Below are positions 8,130 to 16,234 of a DNA stretch of 34,772 nucleotides, piece after piece (the stretch's first letter is position 1; each line of letters opens with the position of its first letter). The DNA comes from Mycolicibacterium moriokaense (lineage in GTDB: Bacteria > Actinomycetota > Actinomycetes > Mycobacteriales > Mycobacteriaceae). Under the pieces are notes generated by a model that saw nothing but the letters and a program-made list of their open reading frames with translations, was not told the DNA's origin and made no database searches. The translations under genes and the position numbers were made by a program. The DNA lies in assembly GCF_003201655.1 (NCBI RefSeq), contig NZ_QJJU01000042.1:1-34772 (forward strand), written 5' to 3'.

Positions 8130-9191
8130 ATGCAAGGCCACAACGGCGACCATCAGGCACTTGATGGCGAGAATAGCGTCGTACCTGCCGTCTTCATCAG
8201 CTGGGTCCGGTTCCACGGGCGCAGTGACGGGCTGGCCCGCGCCCTGGGGATCAGGGCCTGGTTCGCTCCGGGTGCCACACTGCCTCATCCGAAGCGATAC
8301 CTGAGCGAGTGGCGCCAGACCGCTGCTTTGCTGAGCGCAGAGCGGCCGGAGGTGCTCTTCGTCATGCAACCGCCGATCTTCGCACTGTGGTCCGTTTGGC
8401 GTTACGCGCGTCGCACCGGCGCCCGCATCGCTGGCGACCTGCACACGGGTATTTTCGACGACCCTCGGTGGCCGTGGGCCCGGCGCCACACCTTCCGTCT
8501 GCTCCGTAAGTACGGCTTGGCCATCGTGACGAACGACGCGCTGAAGGCAGTAGTCGAAAGCCATGGTTGTCCGGCGATCTCGTTGCACGACCTCATCGAA
8601 GTCCGGGAATTGGATCTCAGCCCGTTCGACGATGCTTCGGTCGAACCCAAGGCCCCCTTCGTGCTGGTTCCGCTCGCATATGACTACGACGAGCCCGTCA
8701 GGGAGTTGCTGGCAGCCGCCGCCTCGACGGCTGATGTTTGCTGGGTCTTGACCGGTAACCCGCCGCGCAAGGTTCGACGGGGCGCGCCAACGAATGTGTT
8801 GTTTCCGGGATACGTCACGAACGACGACTACGCGCGGCTCATGAGCCGTGCAAACGCCATTCTCGCCGTCACCAAGAACGAATACACGATGCAGAGAGCG
8901 GCGTACGAGGCACTTTCCTTCGGTAGACCGCTAGTGACGTCGAACACGCAGGTGCTCACCGATTACTACGAGAGCGCGGCGGAGATCGTTGCTCCGCGCA
9001 GCGCCGCCATTGCGGCGGGCGTGGTGCGCGCGTTATCGGATGAGACTGCGGTGGAACGGATGATGGCGCTGCGGACCCAGAAGATCGGTGAGCAGAAAAC
9101 TGCGTTGAATGCGCTTCGTGAATGGATGCGGACAGGAGAGGTCGTGGTCGGTTCGTGTTCTTTGACCGTCGAAGGCAGCGAAGCGAGCTAG
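8130..9191 (+). CDS. GT-B-like glycosyltransferase
   Basis: The 353-residue protein has a two-domain layout. The N-terminal half contains PEVLFVMQPPIFALW and RIAGDLHTGIFDDPRW, like acceptor-binding domains. The C-terminal half has VCWVLTGNPP, VLFPGYVTNDDYARLMSRANAI and YEALSFGRPLVTSNT, the pattern of the donor-sugar domain in GT4-type enzymes. The E-x7-E element is weak (the segment reads EYTMQRAAYEALSFGRP), so the family is uncertain. I chose ATG 8130 because AGGAAGGG lies just upstream; an earlier GTG (8112) is in frame. It probably adds a sugar in the cytoplasm. Its stop overlaps by four bases the stop of the convergent EEP gene. Confidence 0.72.
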   Translation: MQGHNGDHQALDGENSVVPAVFISWVRFHGRSDGLARALGIRAWFAPGATLPHPKRYLSEWRQTAALLSAERPEVLFVMQPPIFALWSVWRYARRTGARIAGDLHTGIFDDPRWPWARRHTFRLLRKYGLAIVTNDALKAVVESHGCPAISLHDLIEVRELDLSPFDDASVEPKAPFVLVPLAYDYDEPVRELLAAAASTADVCWVLTGNPPRKVRRGAPTNVLFPGYVTNDDYARLMSRANAILAVTKNEYTMQRAAYEALSFGRPLVTSNTQVLTDYYESAAEIVAPRSAAIAAGVVRALSDETAVERMMALRTQKIGEQKTALNALREWMRTGEVVVGSCSLTVEGSEAS

Positions 9192-10072
9192 CGGTTTCGC
9201 GGAACGTCCACCGTCACCAACAATGCTCGGTGGTCCGATCCAGGAAGGGTCGCGACCTCCGCCGACGTCGCCTGGCATTGCGACGTCAGGACGTGATCGA
9301 TGGCCATGAACGGGGGCACCTTGGAATTTCCAGGATAGGTTGGCATGAATCCAGCTCCGGCTTGTTCCACACCGTCGCGGAAACCCTTGCCGAGAATGGT
9401 CCGGAACGGCTTCATGTCGAGAGTGCTGTTGAAGTCCCCTGCCACGGCTACGCACCCTCCATTGGCCTCGCCGGACACCTGCTGCACCGTGCCGCGCATC
9501 CGTTCCAAATCGCCTTCCCAGTCGTCGATCGGTTGCGGCCACGGGCCGGACAGGTGGGCGACGACCACCGTCGGGTTCGTCGTCACGCCGTCGACGTGGA
9601 TGAGGGCGCTCACCATCGCCAGTTCGTAACCGCTGACGCGATGAGATTCCACGATGGGGTATCGGCTCCAGAGACCAACCCCGGACGCGTAGTCGCGTGC
9701 GTCGAGCGCATGGAACGGGAAGGTCCTGCCGACGCCCGCTTTGCTTATTCGATCGGCTTCTTCGGGCGTGAGTTCCTGAACGGCCAGGAGATCCGCGTTT
9801 GTGGTGGCGGTCGCCACGATGGCGTCAGGGTCCGCTTGGCCGAGGTACACGTTCGCAGTCATGACGCGGATCGGGACTGTGTTTGCGGGCGGGTTATCGC
9901 CTACGAATAGCGGCAGTTGCACTCCCACACCAATGACGGTTAGCAGCGCCGCAGTCGAGGTACAGACCCACCGTCTGCCGAGCGCGAACAGCAGCGCTGC
10001 CACGGGCGCAGCCAACAGCAGGCATGGGCCGGCCACGGCCACCATTAGGAGTGCGTGATTAGTGATCGACAC
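9188..10072 (-). CDS. Membrane-anchored endonuclease/exonuclease/phosphatase (EEP) family protein
   Basis: A 294-residue protein with two N-terminal hydrophobic segments (about residues 7-30 and 36-57) followed by an EEP catalytic domain, probably outside the cell. The family motifs are all present: N74 in MTANVY, E100 in AVQELT, H173 in VAHLSG, D213 and N215 in AGDFNST, D259-H260 in IDHVL and D280-H281 in GSDHRAL. Such proteins hydrolyse phosphodiesters (nucleic acid, phosphoinositide or sphingomyelin); the membrane-tethered form may act on surface or extracellular substrates. The start is GTG 10072. The frame is open upstream but contains no better start. It is divergent from the next glycosyltransferase gene. 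Confidence 0.85.
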   Translation of the reverse strand: MSITNHALLMVAVAGPCLLLAAPVAALLFALGRRWVCTSTAALLTVIGVGVQLPLFVGDNPPANTVPIRVMTANVYLGQADPDAIVATATTNADLLAVQELTPEEADRISKAGVGRTFPFHALDARDYASGVGLWSRYPIVESHRVSGYELAMVSALIHVDGVTTNPTVVVAHLSGPWPQPIDDWEGDLERMRGTVQQVSGEANGGCVAVAGDFNSTLDMKPFRTILGKGFRDGVEQAGAGFMPTYPGNSKVPPFMAIDHVLTSQCQATSAEVATLPGSDHRALLVTVDVPRNR

Positions 10073-10308
10073 ATAGCGGGCCGCGAGGCCGATACAGGCG
10101 AGAACAGCAGCCAGACATCCGACTACTGTGGCGGCTATTCGTATGGCCTGCTCCGGATCTAGTGCAGCGCTTTGCCAACGCCGACGTCAGTGGCTCGACT
10201 ATACGCCGGCTGCGACGGTTTGACGGGGTGGAAAGTTTGCTCAGAGGTCAACTGGAGGGTCCGTTACCATTGGCCCATGCTTCGATCGGCCCGAGGGATC
10301 GCACCGTC

Positions 10309-11481
10309 ATGGCGCGTCCGCTGAACGTATTGGTCGTCGAGCAGGGCCGTGGAGTATGGGGAGCTCAGCGCTACCTTCTTCGTCTGGCGCCTCTCCTACG
10401 CGAGCGTGGCGTGGAACTGACACTTGCCGGTCCGCGGTCGCTTGAGCTTCACCAGCTTTGGCTAAATTCCGGCTTCCGGGCTGTTCACCTGAATGTCCCG
10501 ATTGATCGGAGCATCCGGGGATCCGCCGGGCCAAGCGTGTCAGGTATCGCCCGTGAGGGGTACGACGGTCTGACGGTCGCCCGCCGCATCGCCGCATTAG
10601 CGCGCAGTGGCGGCTACGACGCGCTCTGGGCCAACGGCCACTGGACTCATTTCGACACGAGTGTTGCCGGCCGGATGTCTCGCAAGCCGGTTGTGCTGCA
10701 CCTTCATGAGGAAGCCCTTCCCGGTCTCGGGACCTGGCTGCGCACGGGGGCGGTGAGGCTGGCCAGCCGAGCCGTCGCCGTGAGTCACGCCGTGGCGGCC
10801 GGCCTACCTCAATCGACATCTGAGCGGGTCCATGTCATCCCGAATGGCGTTGACGCTCAAGCCATGTCACCGGGCGATCAGGACACGACGCGTTTGCGCG
10901 CCGAACTAAGAATTCCGGATGGCGGGCTCATGGTTCTGGCGGCCACACGAATCGATCCAACGAAGCGGATCGAGGACCTGATCGAATGCCAGCGCTCGCT
11001 GAACGACCCGCGAGTCCACCTCATCATCGCGGGGGCGACGAGTGGATTCCCGGATTACGAACGCCGGGTACGCGAGGACGCTTCCAGGTTGCGAAACGCG
11101 GTGACGTTTTGTGGCAACCGCGACGACATGACGGCATTGTTCAGAGCGAGCGACGTCGTCGTTCATGCCGGGACGGTCGAGGGGATGCCATTGACTCTCA
11201 TCGAGGCGCAGGCATGCGCCAAGCCCGTCATTGCGTACGACGTTGCGGGTGTCGCAGAAGCGGTCCGCGACGGTTTGACGGGGATTCTCGTCCCGCCAAC
11301 CGATGTGACCGGCCTCACGGGTGCATTGCGCGGGCTGGTCGCCGACGCGACGCGCCGGGCCGAGATGGGTGCGGCGGCGCGTCTCCACGTCATGGCCCAT
11401 CACAGGATCGAGACACAGGCCGATCGCAACGTCGCTGTTCTTGCCGCCGTGTGCGGCCGACCAGATCGTCTGGTGGGGTAG
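10309..11481 (+). CDS. GT4-family glycosyltransferase
   Basis: A 390-residue cytoplasmic GT-B enzyme. N-terminal LNVLVVEQGRGVWGAQRYLL is the acceptor-domain glycine loop. VIPNGVD (177-182), AATRIDPTKRIEDLI (211-225) and the E-x7-E element EGMPLTLIEAQA (E291, E299) are hallmarks of GT4 retaining transferases that use nucleotide-sugar donors. ATG 10309 was chosen because the conserved domain begins seven residues later; the frame is open to 10162 without conserved sequence. It is followed 35 bases later by a lipoprotein hydrolase gene on the same strand. A role in building the local glycan is inferred. Confidence 0.88.
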   Translation: MARPLNVLVVEQGRGVWGAQRYLLRLAPLLRERGVELTLAGPRSLELHQLWLNSGFRAVHLNVPIDRSIRGSAGPSVSGIAREGYDGLTVARRIAALARSGGYDALWANGHWTHFDTSVAGRMSRKPVVLHLHEEALPGLGTWLRTGAVRLASRAVAVSHAVAAGLPQSTSERVHVIPNGVDAQAMSPGDQDTTRLRAELRIPDGGLMVLAATRIDPTKRIEDLIECQRSLNDPRVHLIIAGATSGFPDYERRVREDASRLRNAVTFCGNRDDMTALFRASDVVVHAGTVEGMPLTLIEAQACAKPVIAYDVAGVAEAVRDGLTGILVPPTDVTGLTGALRGLVADATRRAEMGAAARLHVMAHHRIETQADRNVAVLAAVCGRPDRLVG

Positions 11482-11516
11482 CCCTGACTACGAGCAAGGC
11501 GAGAAGAGGATCCACT

Positions 11517-12293
11517 GTGCGAAGGCTGGCTGCTGTCGCAGCGTGTCTGATGTTGGCTATTGCGTTGTGTTGCAGCACTGCCGGCTGTACCCACCACGAC
11601 ACCGACTATTCGCTCGAGCTGGATGACATCGAGGTTGGCGGACCCGGAACGGCCGGGCTCTCCGTCGTCGGCCAACCAGTCAAGGGAATCGTCGTTTACT
11701 TTCACGGGTCGGATCAAAACGCACGGGTCATCCGTGACTCGGAGCGACACCGGAATCTGTTCGATCCACTGCTTCGAGGCGGCTTGGCCGTCGTGGCGGC
11801 TGACGCGGGTGGAGACGCGTATGGCAATCTAGCATCGCGGCAGGACTATCGGCGGCTGATCGCGGCCGCCCGCGCCAAGTACGGCCAGGTGCCCTTGTTC
11901 TTCGTGGCAGAGTCAATGGGCGCTCTCGCCGCACTAGCGTTGATCAACGAGGACACCCAACGCGACGTCAAGGCGATGGTCGGCATCACCGCGTTGATGG
12001 GGCTGCCTCCGGATATTCGCACCGTCAGCTTCATCGAGGGCCCATGGAAAGGGACCGTCCCCTCTGACGCCGATCCATTGTCATGGCCGCCTGAGGCATT
12101 CGCGGGACGGTCCTTCAGGCTGTACGCGTCGCCCGACGACAAAATCATTCCCCCGAGCGCATCGGCGACTGCATTTGCCAACCGATTAGGCTCCGTGGCC
12201 ACAGTTGAAGTGGTGGAGTGCGCGGGCGGCCACGTGGCGTCTGCCTGCTACCAAGGCAGTGATGTCGCGACGTGGTTCGCAGGCCTCGGCTAA
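11517..12293 (+). CDS. Lipoprotein alpha/beta hydrolase
   Basis: A 258-residue protein with a lipoprotein signal (LAAVAACLMLAIALCC, then STAGC with the lipidated cysteine at residue 24). The alpha/beta-hydrolase triad is readable: nucleophile serine in VAESMGALAAL, acid in SPDDKIIPP, and histidine in CAGGHVAS. The oxyanion-hole strand is IVVYFHGSDQN. It is likely an esterase or deacylase anchored outside the membrane; the substrate is unknown. GTG 11517 is preceded by AGAGGA at a good distance. The frame is open much further upstream, overlapping the glycosyltransferase gene in another frame, but that part is a shadow. Confidence 0.82.
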   Translation: MRRLAAVAACLMLAIALCCSTAGCTHHDTDYSLELDDIEVGGPGTAGLSVVGQPVKGIVVYFHGSDQNARVIRDSERHRNLFDPLLRGGLAVVAADAGGDAYGNLASRQDYRRLIAAARAKYGQVPLFFVAESMGALAALALINEDTQRDVKAMVGITALMGLPPDIRTVSFIEGPWKGTVPSDADPLSWPPEAFAGRSFRLYASPDDKIIPPSASATAFANRLGSVATVEVVECAGGHVASACYQGSDVATWFAGLG

Positions 12294-12379
12294 GAGCCGC
12301 CGCACGCGCAAGGCCAGGTGTGCCAGTACGATTCTTGAAACCGCGGGCGCGGCTGTTAATCACCGGGGGGGTGTGACCA

Positions 12380-13726
12380 ATGAACGATGTAGCGTCGGTC
12401 GCGGCTCGGCTGCCGCCCGCGTTGCGCTGGCCTCGGATCGTTCAGGACGTTGCGTATCTGACGCGCGGACGATGGCTGATGCAAACGTTGTTCGAGAAGT
12501 TCGGTTCCTCGTTCACTATGCGTCTGCCGTTCTTCGGGCCAACTGTGGTCATCAGTGACCCTTCACTGATCAAGGAGTTCTTCGCGCTACCTGCCGATGC
12601 GGTACAAGGTGTGGAACCCAATCTCTCGTCGATCCTGGGTTCCGGCTCGACATTCGGACTTCACGGGGATGACCACCGCGCTCGGCGCAAGCTGATCCTT
12701 CCCCATTTCAATGGCCCACGATTGGCCGCCTACAACGGCTTGATCGAACGCGAGACGCGACATGAAGTGTCCGAGTGGCCAGAAGGCATCGAATTCCCCG
12801 TATTGCCATCGATGCTACGTATCACGTTGAACACGATTCTCCGGTCCGTGATGGGAGCAGACGGCCAGGAGCTCGAGGCATTGCGCACGATCCTGCCAAG
12901 GTTCATGGCTGCCGGATCAAAGCTCGCCTTCGTGCCGTTCCTGCAACGCGACCTCGGTCCGGGGACACCTTGGCGCCAATTCGCTGCGAGGCGAGCCGAA
13001 TTCGACAACATCCTCGAATCGCTCATCGCGCGCGCCGGGGCGGACCCCGAAGCGGACCATCGGGTGGACGTCCTGTCGTTGATGTTGCGCGCGAGATATG
13101 AGGACGGATCAGCGATGTCCCACGACGACATCAAGGACGAGTTGCTCACTCTCGTCGTGGCCGGACACGAGACAACCGCTACGTCTTTGGCATGGGCAAT
13201 CGAACGGTTGCGAAGACACCCGAAGTGGTTGGCGCAGTTAGTGGAGGCTCTCGACGTCGGAGACACCGCGCTGCTTCAGGCCACGGTGTATGAGACGCAG
13301 CGAGTGCGTCCAGTAATCGATGCGGCCGCGCGGCAGGTAGTAGCGCCGTCAATTCGACTTGGGGACTGGGTGATTCCCGAAGGCTACACAGTCACCGTCA
13401 ACATTGGCCTCACGCATCAGAATGCTTCGGCGTTCCCTGATGCCGACCGGTACATGCCTGAACGATTCATCGACGAGCGCCCTGGCTCGAACACCTGGGT
13501 GCCGTTTGGTGGTGGAAATCGTCGGTGCCCCGGCGCGTCATTGGCAAATCTCGAGATGGTGACCGTCCTGCAAACTCTTCTGGAGGAGTTCACCATCGAG
13601 CCCACCAACGCTAAGGGTGAGCGTTGGAAGAGTCGCGGAGTCGCGTTCGCTCCTGGCCTCGGCGGACGCGCAGTAATTCAGCGCCGAAAGCCTTTGGTAG
13701 GTCGTGGCGAAGCGGATTCTCCCTAG
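12380..13726 (+). CDS. Cytochrome P450, CYP138-like
   Basis: A 448-residue haem monooxygenase. The I-helix carries AGHETTATSLAW, the K-helix E-x-x-R is ETQR, and the haem-binding loop is PFGGGNRRCPGASLA with C383 as axial thiolate. Segments such as PNLSSILGSGSTFGLHGDDH and LPSMLRITLNTILR closely recall mycobacterial CYP138, as I remember that sequence; the substrate of that family is not established. ATG 12380 follows a G-rich ribosome site (GGGGGG). No ferredoxin gene is adjacent. A related P450 3' fragment lies at 18543-18719. Confidence 0.93.
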   Translation: MNDVASVAARLPPALRWPRIVQDVAYLTRGRWLMQTLFEKFGSSFTMRLPFFGPTVVISDPSLIKEFFALPADAVQGVEPNLSSILGSGSTFGLHGDDHRARRKLILPHFNGPRLAAYNGLIERETRHEVSEWPEGIEFPVLPSMLRITLNTILRSVMGADGQELEALRTILPRFMAAGSKLAFVPFLQRDLGPGTPWRQFAARRAEFDNILESLIARAGADPEADHRVDVLSLMLRARYEDGSAMSHDDIKDELLTLVVAGHETTATSLAWAIERLRRHPKWLAQLVEALDVGDTALLQATVYETQRVRPVIDAAARQVVAPSIRLGDWVIPEGYTVTVNIGLTHQNASAFPDADRYMPERFIDERPGSNTWVPFGGGNRRCPGASLANLEMVTVLQTLLEEFTIEPTNAKGERWKSRGVAFAPGLGGRAVIQRRKPLVGRGEADSP

Positions 13727-14251
13727 CGGAATCCAGAAATACGTCCGTACGTCTGCCGCTACCACACGGCGCAAATCAAGGCCGAGAGACAAAGGCTGGC
13801 TGCCCCAGACCCACGACCGGATGACCTCCGCGACGCGTTCACCGAAATCAGAGGCCGAGTTGAAAAGCAAATTTGGTCAAGCCGTAACGATGCCTGTTAA
13901 CTTCGAACGGCCCCCAATGGCGACTGCCGATTTGCAGCAAATCTACCCGTTAGCTACCGGCGGATGACTCAGAATACGACAGACAGAGGACGCGGCGGTC
14001 AGTTTGCGAGGGACTAAGAAACAACGGGCGGTTCAATGTGTGACCCGTGGCGGGGACCGCAACCGAAGTGTGAGTGAATGGCGTTGCGGTGTGCTCGATG
14101 TTGCGGTTGGTCATGCGTGCCTGCCTGCCGTTCACCGTCACCTGCTCCGCAGCATCGCCCGTGGGGGCGGTCGGCGTCAAGAATCGCCCAGCAACCGTCT
14201 CGATGAGGTTGTAGTCTTTGATTCGGCTGACGAACCGTCTTGGGGGCAACT
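13727..14251. other. Intergenic stretch of about 525 bases
   Basis: I see no convincing gene. Minus-strand frames at 13538-13870 and 13950-14258 are open, but they overlap the P450 or have no family features. The region probably holds the promoter for the dioxygenase/oxidoreductase pair. The only clear signal is a G-rich ribosome site just before the GTG at 14252. Confidence 0.4.
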
Positions 14252-15076
14252 GTGACACGAACGCTTACTGAGCTGTTGTCGAATGACGGCATTGCCGACC
14301 TGACCGGGATGTGGCCGACCAAAGCCATCGAGGACTGGAACCGGAGACTCGATCCACTCTTGGCCAAGGACGATCCTCGGTCCTATGTCGCCGCCGACCG
14401 GCTAGTAGCTACCGGAATCTTCGGCGAGGTGTTTACCGACCGGGTGCGTCGGCTCATTGCGGGCGTCCAGCCGTCGGCGTTGCTATACCACTTTCATTGC
14501 TATGAGATTGCCAGCGGCCAGACGAAGTCGCACATCCATGCTGACAAGCTGGGCGGTTGGCACCAGGATGACGAGACCCTGAAGTACTTCACCCTCAAGT
14601 TCCCGTCGTATCTGAGCATTTTCATCCTGCTGACCGCTGTCGGACAAGACGGCGGCCCATTTGAGTTCCAGCCCGGACCACCAGGCCGCACGGTCCGGCC
14701 GGGTGGAGAGGTGGTGCAACTCGTCGGGCCGGTCGGGACCGCGGCGATCTGGAACCGCTCTTACTTCCATCGTGCCGCTCCGAACCGCAGCCCCGTCCGG
14801 CGGCGCATTCTGAAACTGTCGTTCCAACCCGCGGGATTGCCGAACGACAGGATCTGCCTAGATGAGTTCCGGTCCGCGTTCACCCAGCTCGACGACCCTT
14901 GGCTTCAGGCAATCGTCGATGAGCGCCGGGTGGGGACTACCGCACCGCTGCCCGGTGGCGGTGACGACGTTCAGGGTCAGACGATAGCCCCTACCGTAGT
15001 CAACGACGTCGGGTCAGCCGCCGTTATGGTGTCGCGGGCGCGGGGTGCCGCACGACGCTTGGTGAGTGCTGTCTGA
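14252..15076 (+). CDS. PhyH-like Fe(II)/2-oxoglutarate dioxygenase
   Basis: A 274-residue protein of the phytanoyl-CoA dioxygenase type. The metal ligands are readable: H104 and D106 (or D107) in GGWHQDDE and the distal H173 in RSYFHRAAPNRSPVRRR, followed by arginines that could bind 2-oxoglutarate. Such enzymes hydroxylate lipids, antibiotics or sugars. GTG 14252 was preferred to TTG 14240 because GGGGG lies five bases upstream. The stop is two bases before the next GTG start, so the two genes are surely co-transcribed. About 55 C-terminal residues beyond the core are low-complexity. Confidence 0.78.
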   Translation: MTRTLTELLSNDGIADLTGMWPTKAIEDWNRRLDPLLAKDDPRSYVAADRLVATGIFGEVFTDRVRRLIAGVQPSALLYHFHCYEIASGQTKSHIHADKLGGWHQDDETLKYFTLKFPSYLSIFILLTAVGQDGGPFEFQPGPPGRTVRPGGEVVQLVGPVGTAAIWNRSYFHRAAPNRSPVRRRILKLSFQPAGLPNDRICLDEFRSAFTQLDDPWLQAIVDERRVGTTAPLPGGGDDVQGQTIAPTVVNDVGSAAVMVSRARGAARRLVSAV

Positions 15077-15078
15077 AG

Positions 15079-16107
15079 GTGAAACGCGCGCTGGTCATCG
15101 GGTCCGGCTACAGGGTCCGCAACGCATTCCTCCCGGCGTTGAGCTGCCTCGGCATACGCGTTGTCGGTGTGTATTCGCGAAGCGTGGAGAACGCGCGCCG
15201 CGCCGGCGAACCCTACGGAATTCCAGCGGTCGAGGATGTGTCGTCGCTGCGTCCCGGTGACGTCGACGTCGTACTAGTCTCAGTGACGGTATCCAACAAC
15301 GTCGAGGTGATGCAACAGATCGCGCACCTCGCGCCTGGAGCGGCGCTGGTGATGGATACCCCGGGCATCAGTCGGCCCACTGATCTGTGGTATTTGCCGC
15401 TGTATCGGCGGTGGGCACAGGTCCGTGTTGCCGAAGACTTCATGAACATGCCCCAATATCGTCTGGTCAACAAGGTGATCGGGGACGGCCATCTTGGTGA
15501 TATCACCAGTGTGTCGATGGATCACATGGGCTACCAGTACCACGCCCTGGCATTGATCCGCTCATGGCTGGGAATGCGCACTCCACGGTCGGCCCGCGGA
15601 CACCGCTCCGCTCAAGGTGCTGTGGACGTTCGATACCGATTCGATGGTGTTGTCGCCGGTGTCCGTGAACCGTACCGGCAGGGTGAGGGATCCTTCACCG
15701 TGACTGGAACACGGGGGAGCATCGCCGGTCACCCAATGGGCCACCCGGTCGACGCGACGATCCGGCTGGAGCGCATCGAGAACGGCGAACTGGCAGGGTT
15801 CCGCGTGCCCGGCCTCGACACGGAGATCATGGTTCCGCGGCTGAAGCGGGTACGGGACTTGGGACTCGAGGACCCCAGCGAGTTCAACGTTCTACGTGTC
15901 GACGGCTTATGTGAAGTGGTTTCTTCGTTGTGGGAACCCGACCCGGTCAACGCCCAGTACCGGCTAGAAGATGCGATGGCCGACCGATTGGTGAGCGCCG
16001 CAGTTCGACGCTTCCGACGAGTGCCCGCTGGGAACATCGTCGACCGCGTCGACTCGATGCTCGATCGGCTCCGAACATCGACCGCGCAAGAACGACCGCC
16101 GAACTGA
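15079..16107 (+). CDS. Gfo/Idh/MocA-family oxidoreductase, catalytic lysine missing
   Basis: A 342-residue protein with an N-terminal Rossmann fold (RALVIGSGYRVRNAFLPAL) that should bind NAD(P), and a C-terminal alpha/beta domain with MDHMGYQYHALALI and GEGSFTVTGTRGSI. In this family the EKP motif at the end of the nucleotide domain supplies a catalytic lysine; here the same place reads MDTPG, so the lysine is replaced by threonine. The protein may bind a sugar or polyol substrate without normal dehydrogenase activity, or use another residue. It starts with GTG two bases after the dioxygenase stop, indicating a shared transcript and probably a shared pathway. Confidence 0.8.
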   Translation: MKRALVIGSGYRVRNAFLPALSCLGIRVVGVYSRSVENARRAGEPYGIPAVEDVSSLRPGDVDVVLVSVTVSNNVEVMQQIAHLAPGAALVMDTPGISRPTDLWYLPLYRRWAQVRVAEDFMNMPQYRLVNKVIGDGHLGDITSVSMDHMGYQYHALALIRSWLGMRTPRSARGHRSAQGAVDVRYRFDGVVAGVREPYRQGEGSFTVTGTRGSIAGHPMGHPVDATIRLERIENGELAGFRVPGLDTEIMVPRLKRVRDLGLEDPSEFNVLRVDGLCEVVSSLWEPDPVNAQYRLEDAMADRLVSAAVRRFRRVPAGNIVDRVDSMLDRLRTSTAQERPPN

Positions 16108-16234
16108 CCCCGAAGAGACATGGCCTGCCGATGATCACCGAGCATCGATCCCCGTCGCAACAAGCATTGGCGACGATTTTTGCCGATTCCGGCGACCGGG
16201 TCAGAACGATCCTGATAGCCGCCCGGACACTGCG

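Noticed and set aside
8094..8588. Minus-strand frame of 164 codons
   Set aside because: It lies opposite the glycosyltransferase gene and lacks any family pattern.
9122..9910. Plus-strand frame of 262 codons
   Set aside because: It is antisense to the EEP gene, whose catalytic motifs are complete.
13538..13870. Minus-strand frame with protein-like stretches after the P450
   Set aside because: Half of it overlaps the conserved P450 C-terminus in antisense and the rest matches nothing I know.
13950..14258. Minus-strand frame of 102 codons in the P450-dioxygenase gap
   Set aside because: No domain, no ribosome site, and it overlaps the dioxygenase start.
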